This document shows, piece by piece, positions 1 through 8,289 of a stretch of 8,517 nucleotides of DNA (within the stretch, counting starts at the first letter, position 1; each line of letters starts with the position of its first letter). The translations under genes and the position numbers were made by a program. The notes below the pieces were generated by a model that made no database searches, was not told the origin of the DNA, and saw only the letters and a list, made by a program, of their open reading frames with translations. This stretch comes from Opitutaceae bacterium (lineage in GTDB: Bacteria > Verrucomicrobiota > Verrucomicrobiia > Opitutales > Opitutaceae): contig SXZN01000070.1 of assembly GCA_005787865.1 (NCBI GenBank), positions 1 to 8,517 of the forward strand, given 5' to 3'.

Positions 1-1211
1 AAAATCATCGGCGCGAATTTGCCCATCGCGTGGGCATGCGTGTCGGCATAATGGCCGACCAAGGGATGCAGCTGTGAATTGAGCAACCAAGCGGTGGCGC
101 CGATCAACCCAAGGCATTTCGAAGTGTGGCCAGGAGGGATATCCTGCACGAATGCGTAGAACATCGCGAAGACTCCCATCAGGCCCGCCCCTACTAAGCA
201 GTAGAGTGGAACGAGCAGGGTGCGACTTGGTATAAAAGCCACTGGGGTGGCTAGTAGGCAGAGTCCGGCCGCGGCTAGCACAACCAGTTTGCGCGTTCGC
301 TCAATTGAGCGCTCGGGCGTGACGAGTCGCCGCGCAATATAACCGATCGCAATGCTACCCACATCGGCCGTGAGATAGAATGCAATCAGCAGATACTGCA
401 GCTGCTGATTCGTGAAATGCAAATCAACCACCAGATGGCGGGGCAGCCAGACCCGATAAAAATGCCAGCTAATGTTTACGGCGAGTCCCACCGCCATCGT
501 AATCCAGAAAATGCGGAGGAGGAAAACTTCACGAAACGGGATGACTACGGCTTCGTTCACCGCTTGCGGCGCAGGTAGGGCAATCTCCGCGCCTCGTGCG
601 CCCCGTGTGCCCCAAAGCCACAGCACGACCCAAATCGCCCCAACGGCCCCCGTGAGCATAAATAACTGCCGCCAGCCTTCGCCGTGCGGTCCGACCAGCC
701 CCAAGACCATCAACGGCGTCAACACCGCGCCTAACGTCATGCCGCTATTAAAGATTCCATTGGCCAATCCCTGTGCTTCCCGTGGGATTATCCGCCGAAT
801 AATATTGACCGCCACCGGCCAGTTAAAGGCTTCGCCCGCGCCGAGGATTGCGCGGCAAATTTGCAACTGGAGGAGCGTTTGCGCGAACCCTGTAGCGAAA
901 CCCGCCACGGACCAGACCAATAAAGCGATCGCATAGAGCCAGCGCAGATTCCAGCGGTCAGCCATAAAGCCCGATACAATAACGAAGGCGGCATACGAAT
1001 AGCCAAACACGGCTTCTAATTTACCGTAACCTTCCTCGTTTAAATTAAAGTCTGCCTTGATGTAGGTGGCCAGCGACCCGAGGGTCTGTCGGTCCATATA
1101 ATTTACGACAGTGGCGAGGAGCAGCATCATCACTATCCCCCATTTCCAAGGAGCAATAGCGGCTTTGCTTGGAGGGGTCGAATGTTTGCTGCTGGGGGAT
1201 ACTATTTTCAC
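1..1211 (-). CDS. MFS transporter, ACS (anion:cation symporter) family, C-terminus cut by window edge
   Basis: Inner-membrane permease of the anion:cation symporter branch of the major facilitator superfamily, which usually takes up organic acids such as hexuronates or other sugar acids with a cation. The minus frame is open from the left edge to 1211, about 403 codons; family members are about 420-450 residues, so roughly 20-40 C-terminal residues are missing. With the GTG at 1211 as start, TM1 ends in the family signature NYMDRQTL (residues 37-44). The TM2-TM3 loop has motif A-like GFMADRWNLRW (81-91). TM4 reads RAILGAGEAFNWP (120-132), very close to ExuT-type proteins. The central loop around 195-215 is followed by the second half, which begins with a WHFYRVWLPRHL segment. 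The start is uncertain: the frame has a TAG at 1233-1235, no ATG until 1130 (inside TM1), and no Shine-Dalgarno. The substrate cannot be told from the sequence. Family call is secure; the start is not. Confidence 0.9.
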   Translation of the reverse strand, partial: MKIVSPSSKHSTPPSKAAIAPWKWGIVMMLLLATVVNYMDRQTLGSLATYIKADFNLNEEGYGKLEAVFGYSYAAFVIVSGFMADRWNLRWLYAIALLVWSVAGFATGFAQTLLQLQICRAILGAGEAFNWPVAVNIIRRIIPREAQGLANGIFNSGMTLGAVLTPLMVLGLVGPHGEGWRQLFMLTGAVGAIWVVLWLWGTRGARGAEIALPAPQAVNEAVVIPFREVFLLRIFWITMAVGLAVNISWHFYRVWLPRHLVVDLHFTNQQLQYLLIAFYLTADVGSIAIGYIARRLVTPERSIERTRKLVVLAAAGLCLLATPVAFIPSRTLLVPLYCLVGAGLMGVFAMFYAFVQDIPPGHTSKCLGLIGATAWLLNSQLHPLVGHYADTHAHAMGKFAPMI

Positions 1212-1235
1212 GGAGTCGGTTTTTGGGGCGAGCTA

Positions 1236-1271
1236 TGGCCGCATTATCGCGATGCGTTTTTTAGTCGCCAT
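1236..1271 (-). other. Short in-frame upstream reading frame ending in TAG before the ACS transporter
   Basis: An ATG at 1271 opens a 12-codon frame (MATKKRIAIMRP) that ends at a TAG at 1233-1235 and is in the same frame as the transporter. It reads like a basic cytoplasmic N-terminus of the kind that precedes TM1 in MFS proteins. It could be the original N-terminus cut off by a nonsense change, a small leader peptide, or chance. The transporter would then start at GTG 1211. No Shine-Dalgarno precedes either start. Confidence 0.3.
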
Positions 1272-1389
1272 GCTGCAAAATAGAAAGTGGTGACAGGCAA
1301 CTTCTACCCAGAGTTTGGGCGCGGCTGTCATGCTAGAATATTCAATTGCCTAGTGAATGCTTAAAGCTGATCGCGTGTAACGCTGGGAA

Positions 1390-1405
1390 GATACGACTTA
1401 GTATC
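1390..1405. promoter_or_regulatory. Inverted repeat, possible operator
   Basis: Arms GATAC and GTATC are perfect reverse complements around a 6-base centre (GACTTA). It lies between divergent genes, 119 bases upstream of the ATG at 1271 and 146 bases upstream of trmL. This is the kind of short dyad that dimeric repressors bind, but no regulator is encoded beside it and five-base arms can arise by chance. Confidence 0.25.
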
Positions 1406-1496
1406 GTGTTGGCGCCCAAAAAGCGAGGGTGAGAATAAATTAACTATCGGCTGTATGGTAATGAAATCATCAAGGCATTTTTTGCGCACCCGTGCT

Positions 1497-1525
1497 GGCC
1501 CTTCCTGCCGTTGACAGGACCGGCC
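1497..1525 (+). promoter_or_regulatory. Hairpin in the leader just upstream of trmL
   Basis: Outer arms GGCC/GGCC (1497-1500 and 1522-1525) and inner arms TCCTG/CAGGA (1503-1507 and 1515-1519) pair around a 7-base loop, with a 2x2 internal mismatch. It ends 25 bases before the trmL ATG and includes the TTGACA at 1511-1516. It has no T-run after it, so it is not a standard terminator; it could be a leader structure or an operator. Confidence 0.3.
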
Positions 1526-1550
1526 TGGTCGCGGCACGTTAAGCTTTGTC

Positions 1551-2018
1551 ATGATTCACGTGGTGCTTTTCAATCCGCAAATTCCCCCGAACACGGGAAA
1601 CATTGGGCGCATGTGCGCGGTGAGTGGGTGTCGCTTGCACCTGATCCATCCTTTGGGTTTTGCGATTACCGAAAAAAATCTCAAACGCGCGGGCATGGAT
1701 TATTGGCATTCGCTCGATGTGCATGAGCACGCGGATTGGGCGGCATTTAAGGCGAGTCCGGCGGCGCCACAGCGGTTGTGGCTTTTCACGACCCATGCCC
1801 AGAAATCTTTTTGGGCAGTCAATTATGCTGCGGGCGATGGCTTGGTGTTCGGCAATGAGGAGGCCGGCGCCCCCGATTGGCTGCATGCGGAATTTGGCGC
1901 AACGCAACGCGTGAAGATCCCCCACGGCAATGCCGCGTTGCGTTCACTGAATCTTTCAACGGCCGCCGGGATCGCCACCTACGAGGCCTTGCGTCAAACC
2001 GGCGGTCCGCTGGGCTGA
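1551..2018 (+). CDS. trmL: tRNA (cytidine/uridine-34 2'-O)-methyltransferase TrmL (SPOUT family)
   Basis: Small cytoplasmic SPOUT methyltransferase that moves a methyl group from S-adenosylmethionine to the 2'-OH of the wobble base of tRNA-Leu isoacceptors. The 155 residues match E. coli TrmL (about 157) end to end. The N-terminus has VLFNPQIPPNTGNIGRMCA (residues 5-23), then HLIHPLGFAI and KRAGMDYW, typical of the family. The knotted SAM site is seen as LVFGNEEAGAP (98-108; E. coli has a FGPETRG-type loop) and RSLNLSTAAGIATYEA (131-146), where the Arg-Ser-Leu-Asn-Leu-Ser stretch is the family signature. The ATG at 1551 gives the expected length; no Shine-Dalgarno precedes it. It appears monocistronic: upstream is the divergent region, and downstream it converges on the kinase gene with 12 bases between stops. 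TrmL is the best call; a neighbouring SPOUT subfamily is unlikely at this length and with these motifs. Confidence 0.95.
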   Translation: MIHVVLFNPQIPPNTGNIGRMCAVSGCRLHLIHPLGFAITEKNLKRAGMDYWHSLDVHEHADWAAFKASPAAPQRLWLFTTHAQKSFWAVNYAAGDGLVFGNEEAGAPDWLHAEFGATQRVKIPHGNAALRSLNLSTAAGIATYEALRQTGGPLG

Positions 2019-2028
2019 GCCCACGGAC
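2005..2028. terminator. Probable bidirectional terminator hairpin between convergent trmL and the NMP kinase gene
   Basis: Arms GTCCG plus TGGGC (2005-2009, 2011-2015) pair perfectly with GCCCA plus CGGAC (2019-2023, 2024-2028), leaving one bulged C at 2010. This gives 10 base pairs around a 3-base loop, and the loop is the trmL stop codon TGA (2016-2018). The T-run after it is short on the plus strand (GTTTA) and displaced on the minus strand (CGCCGGTTTG), so it is not a textbook intrinsic terminator. Its place at the meeting point of two genes makes termination or 3'-end protection the likeliest role. Confidence 0.6.
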
Positions 2029-2030
2029 GT

Positions 2031-3245
2031 TTAGCCGCGGCGAATTTCTGAACCCTTAAAGCGGATAATTGTCCGGTAAACTTTCTTTACCCGACAAGTG
2101 ATCTTACCCGTTTTAAGATCAAAAGATTCCGGAATTTCGATGCGGTGGACATCGACCACTGCATGATAACCCCGCTCTGAGAATATATCGATGAGCATGG
2201 CCAACGCATCCGGCTCACTGAGCGCCGGATCTTCACTATTAATATTAGAGTGACCTGATAGGGCGTGCCGCCTGACGATCGGCATCATTTTTTTCTCAAT
2301 CAAGGTAATCACGCGCTGAAAAAGCCCCGGGTTGCTGAGCTCATAGCCATCCAGCCGCTTGACCAATTCCTGTCGAGCATGGACCACAATCTCACTGGCT
2401 AGCGGCAGCATGCGTAAGCGATCGAACGTGTGCGCATCCAGTTCCAGCGAGCTTTGGTAATCGAGCTCCCCGACGATATTTTGCTCAACCTCTGCGAACG
2501 TGCCTTGCGCGTTGATCAGATGATAGTGGAAAAAATCTTTTAAGGAGAGGAGGGCACCCCACGTTTGCTCCTTGAATACCCGGTAACGGCGCCGAGCCAA
2601 GGTTTGGTCAAAATCGGTGATGCGCTCTTCTTCCAGCTGACCTTGCCCGCTACGGCGCACCTCGAGATTGTGCGCTTTGACTTTGCGGCCGCGCATGATT
2701 TGCCGTGCCACGCTTTCCTTTTCGTCAACGAATAGTACGACGATCTGCATGACCGGTTGGCGGAAATGAATGGCCAGCGGGGTGCCATAGAATTCGCGCC
2801 ACAGCTGCGTCATTTTTTCATACAACATCTTGAGGCACTCGACCTGCACTTTCGTGCGCGGAAATCCATCGAGAATAACGCCGTCGCGATATTCAGCCTT
2901 GAGCAAGCGGCGCAGCAGGACTGCGAGCACCTCGCGATCGCCAATCATGCTGCCCGCGTCCTTGATTTTTTTCATCTCCGGCGTGTCGAGCAGCGAGCTC
3001 ATCACAATCGGCTCACAAGTCAGCCCGCGGGTCTTGGCAATAAACGACGTATTAGTGCCCTTACCTGCACCAGGCGCGCCGCCGAGCAGAATGATTTCCT
3101 TGGGGAAACGCAGGTGAGAGCGTCCAAAATGGGCTTCGAGGTCAGCCCAAATTGGCTCAAAGATAATTCGCGCGTCCTTGATTTCCAAGTCAGGCGAAGG
3201 CGTTGGGTTGCTGGCGGGCGGGGAATTTTTCTGAATTTCGCTCAT
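2031..3245 (-). CDS. Adenylate-kinase-like nucleoside monophosphate kinase with C-terminal extension
   Basis: Cytoplasmic P-loop kinase, expected to move phosphate from ATP to a nucleoside monophosphate. Residues 1-24 are a Pro/Ser-rich tail. Residues 50-260 are the kinase core: Walker A GAPGAGKGT (56-64), DGFPRT (126-131), a LID-side RGRK (185-188), and RRRYRVFKEQT (218-228), which matches the RLEVYHEQT helix of adenylate kinase. Residues 264-404 are an extra domain that I do not recognise; it ends in a charged region (IEIPESFDLKTGKI). Usual adenylate kinases are about 190-220 residues. The NMP-site TGDMLR motif is replaced by SSLLDTPEM (83-91), so the usual AMP-binding Arg is absent and the substrate is open. 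It is probably a paralogue and not the housekeeping Adk. The ATG at 3245 gives a sensible start without a Shine-Dalgarno. It lies 101 bases after the U32 gene and may be the last gene of that operon or have its own promoter. Confidence 0.85.
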   Translation of the reverse strand: MSEIQKNSPPASNPTPSPDLEIKDARIIFEPIWADLEAHFGRSHLRFPKEIILLGGAPGAGKGTNTSFIAKTRGLTCEPIVMSSLLDTPEMKKIKDAGSMIGDREVLAVLLRRLLKAEYRDGVILDGFPRTKVQVECLKMLYEKMTQLWREFYGTPLAIHFRQPVMQIVVLFVDEKESVARQIMRGRKVKAHNLEVRRSGQGQLEEERITDFDQTLARRRYRVFKEQTWGALLSLKDFFHYHLINAQGTFAEVEQNIVGELDYQSSLELDAHTFDRLRMLPLASEIVVHARQELVKRLDGYELSNPGLFQRVITLIEKKMMPIVRRHALSGHSNINSEDPALSEPDALAMLIDIFSERGYHAVVDVHRIEIPESFDLKTGKITCRVKKVYRTIIRFKGSEIRRG

Positions 3246-3256
3246 GCTAAAGCGAG

Positions 3257-3272
3257 TAGCCTAGAGGCTAGG
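3257..3272. promoter_or_regulatory. Inverted repeat just before the NMP kinase start
   Basis: TAGCC, TAGA, GGCTA (3257-3270) forms a 5-bp dyad, and CCTAG, AGG, CTAGG (3260-3272) forms a competing one. The first lies 11 bases upstream of the kinase start codon, where a structure could affect translation or bind a repressor. Evidence is only the symmetry. Confidence 0.25.
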
Positions 3273-3301
3273 TCCCGGCGGAGGCGACAATATTTACGAT
3301 C

Positions 3302-3326
3302 GGCTGCCCGCTCGTCCGGGGCTGCC
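3302..3326 (-). terminator. GC-rich hairpin after the U32 gene, possible partial terminator
   Basis: Arms GGC and GCCC (3302-3304, 3306-3309) pair with GGGC and GCC (3319-3322, 3324-3326) with one T-T mismatch, around a 9-base loop. It starts 20 bases after the U32 stop codon on the minus strand. No T-run follows (GATCGTAAATA on that strand), so it may reduce read-through into the kinase gene or protect the upstream message; it is not a clear intrinsic terminator. Confidence 0.35.
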
Positions 3327-3346
3327 GCGCTGATTAACCCCTTGGT

Positions 3347-5911
<2,565 letters not shown>

Positions 5912-5917
5912 GACAGA

Positions 5918-7198
5918 TTAGACGGCCGCAATCTCTGGGGGTGGCGGCGGTGGCGCGATATCTTTTTTAGCGTGCCAGGCGACATGGGGCGCTGCGTCGC
6001 GCAGTCGCAGCGCGAAAAAAACCATCAGTGCTAAAAATGCAGTAGCGAGGTAACTGAGCAGCGGTAGCCCCAAAAAGTGGCCGTGCGCATCACGGGTGAC
6101 AAACCAACCCGCCAGCATGCTCGCCGCCGCATTAGCGGCGAGTTGGAGCGCCGAATTAATGCTCATGAAACCACCGCGGTAGCGGGCCTCCACCGCATTG
6201 GTGATCATGGTCATAGCCGGAGCGTAGCGACCGGACATCGATACCATAAATAGAGCCATCATCAGGCTGGCCAGGGCGACGGAAGATGGTCCGAGTCGCA
6301 TGATCATAATGGTAATAACCGCGGCCCCAGCGGAGACATAAATCAAAAGACGCAGGCGATCCATGTGGTCACTGAGCCAGCCGATAATGGGCGTACTAAT
6401 CGCGGTGGCTAGGCCTCCCACGATATAAACAATCGGCAGTTCGGTTTGTTCATTAAGCCCGAGATTAGCGACAAAGGAAGGCGCGAGAAAAGGAACCAAG
6501 ATGCCGCCCGATAGACCGACCATGGTTCCGAGGGCAAACGCTCGTAGATGCACCCCGTGCGACATAATTTCTTTCATCTGCTGCCAAGGCTCATGATTTT
6601 GCAGCGCGGTGCGCAAGTGAGGGAGAGCGATTGAGGCGATCACCAAGTTAGCCACGGCGCAGGCCGCGAGGAAGAAAAAGGCGGCATGCCAGCCGAAACT
6701 TCCCGCTAAGACGAGTCCGAGCGGCACGCCCAGAATCGACGCAACGGGAAACGAGGCTGCGACAAAAGCCATCGCGCGTCCGCGTCGCTCGGGTGGAATA
6801 AAATCGCCTAACATCGCCGTTACCAGGGAACTCGATAACCCCCCGCAGGCCCCTGCGGCGAGGCGTGCAAGTAGGAGCAGGTGGTAAGTGGGCGCAAGCG
6901 CACAGGCCAGGGTGGCCAATCCAAAACCGGCGTAGAGCACGAGCAGCGCTCGTTTACGATCAAACCGGTCGAGCAGGAATCCACCGGCTAATCCACTCAT
7001 CGCTGCCGCAATCCCATATGATGCTACGAGCTGAGAGAATTTCGCGGGGGTAATCGCGAATGCCTGCATGAGCTGCGCACCGAGCGGCATCATGATCATG
7101 AAATCAAGAATGTGCGTGAATTGGACCGCCCCTAGCACGAAGAGCAAGGTGCGCTCCTGGCTTTTAGGTAATTCGTGAGGCTGGGAAAATCGCGACAT
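5918..7198 (-). CDS. MFS permease, DHA1 (drug:H+ antiporter-1) type
   Basis: Inner-membrane 12-helix permease of the AraJ/drug-efflux branch, expected to export a small molecule in exchange for protons. TM1 has HILDFMIMMPLG (29-40), usual for this branch. Motif A is GGFLLDRFDRKRA (72-84) between TM2 and TM3, with a second copy GWLSDHMDRLR (273-283) in the C-terminal half. GVPLG (157-161) in TM5 is a motif C-like antiporter signature. A cytoplasmic loop around 192-216 links the halves. At 426 residues it is near the usual 390-420; the extra length is the C-terminal tail, which ends with six consecutive prolines and EIAAV. The ATG at 7198 is 36 bases after the LysR stop and the stop is 6 bases before the U32 start, so the three genes are likely one transcript. 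No Shine-Dalgarno: the leader before the ATG is pyrimidine-rich. The substrate is unknown; the adjacent regulator makes induced efflux plausible. Confidence 0.92.
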   Translation of the reverse strand: MSRFSQPHELPKSQERTLLFVLGAVQFTHILDFMIMMPLGAQLMQAFAITPAKFSQLVASYGIAAAMSGLAGGFLLDRFDRKRALLVLYAGFGLATLACALAPTYHLLLLARLAAGACGGLSSSLVTAMLGDFIPPERRGRAMAFVAASFPVASILGVPLGLVLAGSFGWHAAFFFLAACAVANLVIASIALPHLRTALQNHEPWQQMKEIMSHGVHLRAFALGTMVGLSGGILVPFLAPSFVANLGLNEQTELPIVYIVGGLATAISTPIIGWLSDHMDRLRLLIYVSAGAAVITIMIMRLGPSSVALASLMMALFMVSMSGRYAPAMTMITNAVEARYRGGFMSINSALQLAANAAASMLAGWFVTRDAHGHFLGLPLLSYLATAFLALMVFFALRLRDAAPHVAWHAKKDIAPPPPPPEIAAV

Positions 7199-7234
7199 GC
7201 GCAGAGGTTGAGAGAGAAGAATCGCAACGCAAAC

Positions 7235-8173
7235 TCAGCTGGATGCGGGGAGGGTGGTAGCGCGGTCGATTATTTTTGTGTGAGCGAGTGGGATCGGTCC
7301 GACAACGGCCCGCGCGGCTTCCGCAAAAAGTTGCGCCCCCTCACTGAGTTGGCGTCGACGGTGGCGGACGAGGGCAATATCCCGCAGGGGGGATGACCCT
7401 GTAAATTTACGAAAAACCAGCCCCGCCGGATCAGTCGCGCTTCGGGCGCTTTGCGGTAACACGCTCACTCCCAATCCCAGCGCCGTAAACGATTTCACGG
7501 TTGATAGTTGCCCGCAGCGGTGACCGATCCGCGGCTCGAAATCGTTGTCGCCGCAATAAAGGTGGGTTTGCGACGCTAACGTGGAAGCGTCGCCGAGCAT
7601 AATAAAAATTTCGTCCCGCAGGTCAGCAAAATTAATGTCGACGGCAGTCGCCAAACGATGATCGGCTCCCACCGCGAGCAAGAGCGGTTCGGAGTAAAGC
7701 TTTTCAATTAAGAGGTGAGGCTCAGTCAGCGGGAGCGATAAGAGCGCCCAATCTAGTTTTCCTTCTAAAAGTAATTCCACTAAAGGCCGCGTGAAATTTT
7801 CCTGCGTCTGTAAATTGAAATTGATATCGTTTGACCGACAATGCGCCAAAATCGCCGGGAGGAAAAATGGCGCTACCGTGGGAATGGCTCCTACTACCAC
7901 CTTAGGACCCAGGCGCGGGCTGTTTTTTAACTCACCGACCGTCTGTTCGGCTTCCGCTAAAATACGTCGAGCTCCCGCCAACAGTGTTTTACCCGCTTCA
8001 GTGAGCACGGCCTTTCGGCCCAAGCGGTGAAAAAGCTTCTGCCCAAACTCCTCTTCGAGGTTCAATATCTGCTGACTCAGCGATGGTTGGGCGACAAATG
8101 AGCGCTGGGCTGCCTTGGTAAAGTTACCTGTCTCACTGACTGCTAGAAAGTAACGCAATTGGTATAATTCCAT
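7235..8173 (-). CDS. LysR-family transcriptional regulator, OxyR-like
   Basis: Cytoplasmic DNA-binding regulator of 312 residues, the usual LysR length. Residues 1-60 are the winged helix-turn-helix: ELYQLRYFLAVSETGNFTKAA, then AQPSLSQQILNLEEEFG and LFHRLGRKAVLTEAG. The linker helix is about 61-85, and the effector domain about 91-295 (VVVGAIPTVAPFFLP at 92-106 closely matches the OxyR LHIGLIPTVGPYLLP segment). By hand alignment MLGDASTLASQTHLYC (192-207) lies over the OxyR redox loop: OxyR Cys199 corresponds to Thr198 here, while the resolving Cys208 corresponds to Cys207. An extra Cys220 lies close by. It may therefore not sense peroxide in the OxyR way. It precedes the permease by 36 bases and is divergent from a small membrane protein; an OxyR-geometry site overlaps its start codon, so autoregulation is likely. 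No Shine-Dalgarno is seen. Confidence 0.93.
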   Translation of the reverse strand: MELYQLRYFLAVSETGNFTKAAQRSFVAQPSLSQQILNLEEEFGQKLFHRLGRKAVLTEAGKTLLAGARRILAEAEQTVGELKNSPRLGPKVVVGAIPTVAPFFLPAILAHCRSNDINFNLQTQENFTRPLVELLLEGKLDWALLSLPLTEPHLLIEKLYSEPLLLAVGADHRLATAVDINFADLRDEIFIMLGDASTLASQTHLYCGDNDFEPRIGHRCGQLSTVKSFTALGLGVSVLPQSARSATDPAGLVFRKFTGSSPLRDIALVRHRRRQLSEGAQLFAEAARAVVGPIPLAHTKIIDRATTLPASS

Positions 8174-8219
8174 AGTTAAATCAGATGAATCATATAGAAT
8201 CTAAGTATTTCTCCTATTG
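8172..8219. promoter_or_regulatory. Candidate OxyR-type operator (five phased tetrads)
   Basis: Tetrads start every 11 bases: ATAG at 8172, AGAT at 8183, ATAG at 8194, GTAT at 8205 and ATTG at 8216. Against the OxyR pattern (alternating ATAG and CTAT, seven bases apart) the matches are 4, 2, 4, 3 and 3 out of 4. The first tetrad includes part of the start codon of the OxyR-like gene, so binding would block that gene, as in OxyR autorepression. The region is AT-rich and I found it by eye, so chance is possible. Confidence 0.4.
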
Positions 8220-8289
8220 CAAGCAATGCCGTATATTCCGGCCATGCACCTCACTGGGTGCTCTAAAAAAATATCAACTCAGCCACTTT
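8174..8289. promoter_or_regulatory. Divergent promoter region between the LysR gene and the small membrane protein gene
   Basis: AT-rich 116-base gap. Besides the phased tetrads it holds the dyad ATTGC, AA, GCAAT (8216-8227), the dyad GCCG, seven bases, CGGC (8228-8242), and a small hairpin GCACC/GGTGC (8246-8261) followed by a run of seven A. A -10-like TATATT lies at 8232-8237 on the plus strand, but no matching -35 is clear; on the minus strand TATGAT-like sequence (8188-8193 region) could serve the regulator. A plus-strand frame is open from the ATG at 8185 and could extend the small protein by 35 residues (with CKQC), but the later start is more likely. Confidence 0.45.

Larger units (their letters stand above)
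1272..1550. other. Divergent intergenic region between the ACS transporter and trmL
   Basis: No convincing gene lies here; the minus-strand frame opposite the trmL leader (1361-1552) has no family resemblance. The region contains a 16-base inverted repeat (GATAC, six bases, GTATC) at 1390-1405, the 8-base palindrome GAATATTC at 1336-1343, an AT-rich stretch around 1430-1480, and a hairpin at 1497-1525 just before trmL. A perfect TTGACA lies at 1511-1516, but no good -10 box is found at the right distance. Promoters for both flanking genes must be here, but I cannot place them. Confidence 0.5.

Noticed and set aside
472..936. 154-codon plus-strand open frame
   Set aside because: It lies opposite the ACS transporter, which has clear family motifs throughout; the plus-strand product is Pro/Ala/Arg-rich with no domain pattern, as expected of a shadow frame.
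1511..1516. TTGACA as the -35 box of the trmL promoter
   Set aside because: At 16-18 bases downstream the sequence is GC-rich with no -10 match, and only 34 bases remain before the ATG; it also lies inside a hairpin.
1361..1552. 63-codon minus-strand open frame opposite the trmL leader
   Set aside because: No recognisable family, no hydrophobic or domain pattern, and it overlaps the likely promoter and start of trmL; best explained as chance.
8216..8227. ATTGC, AA, GCAAT as a LysR-type T-N11-A box
   Set aside because: The dyad is 12 bases with an even centre, and no T and A fall 12 positions apart symmetrically about it; kept only as an unassigned dyad.
8246..8271. GCACC/GGTGC hairpin with homopolymer run as a terminator
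   Set aside because: On the plus strand the run that follows is A, not T, and on the minus strand no gene ends before it; it lies in a leader.
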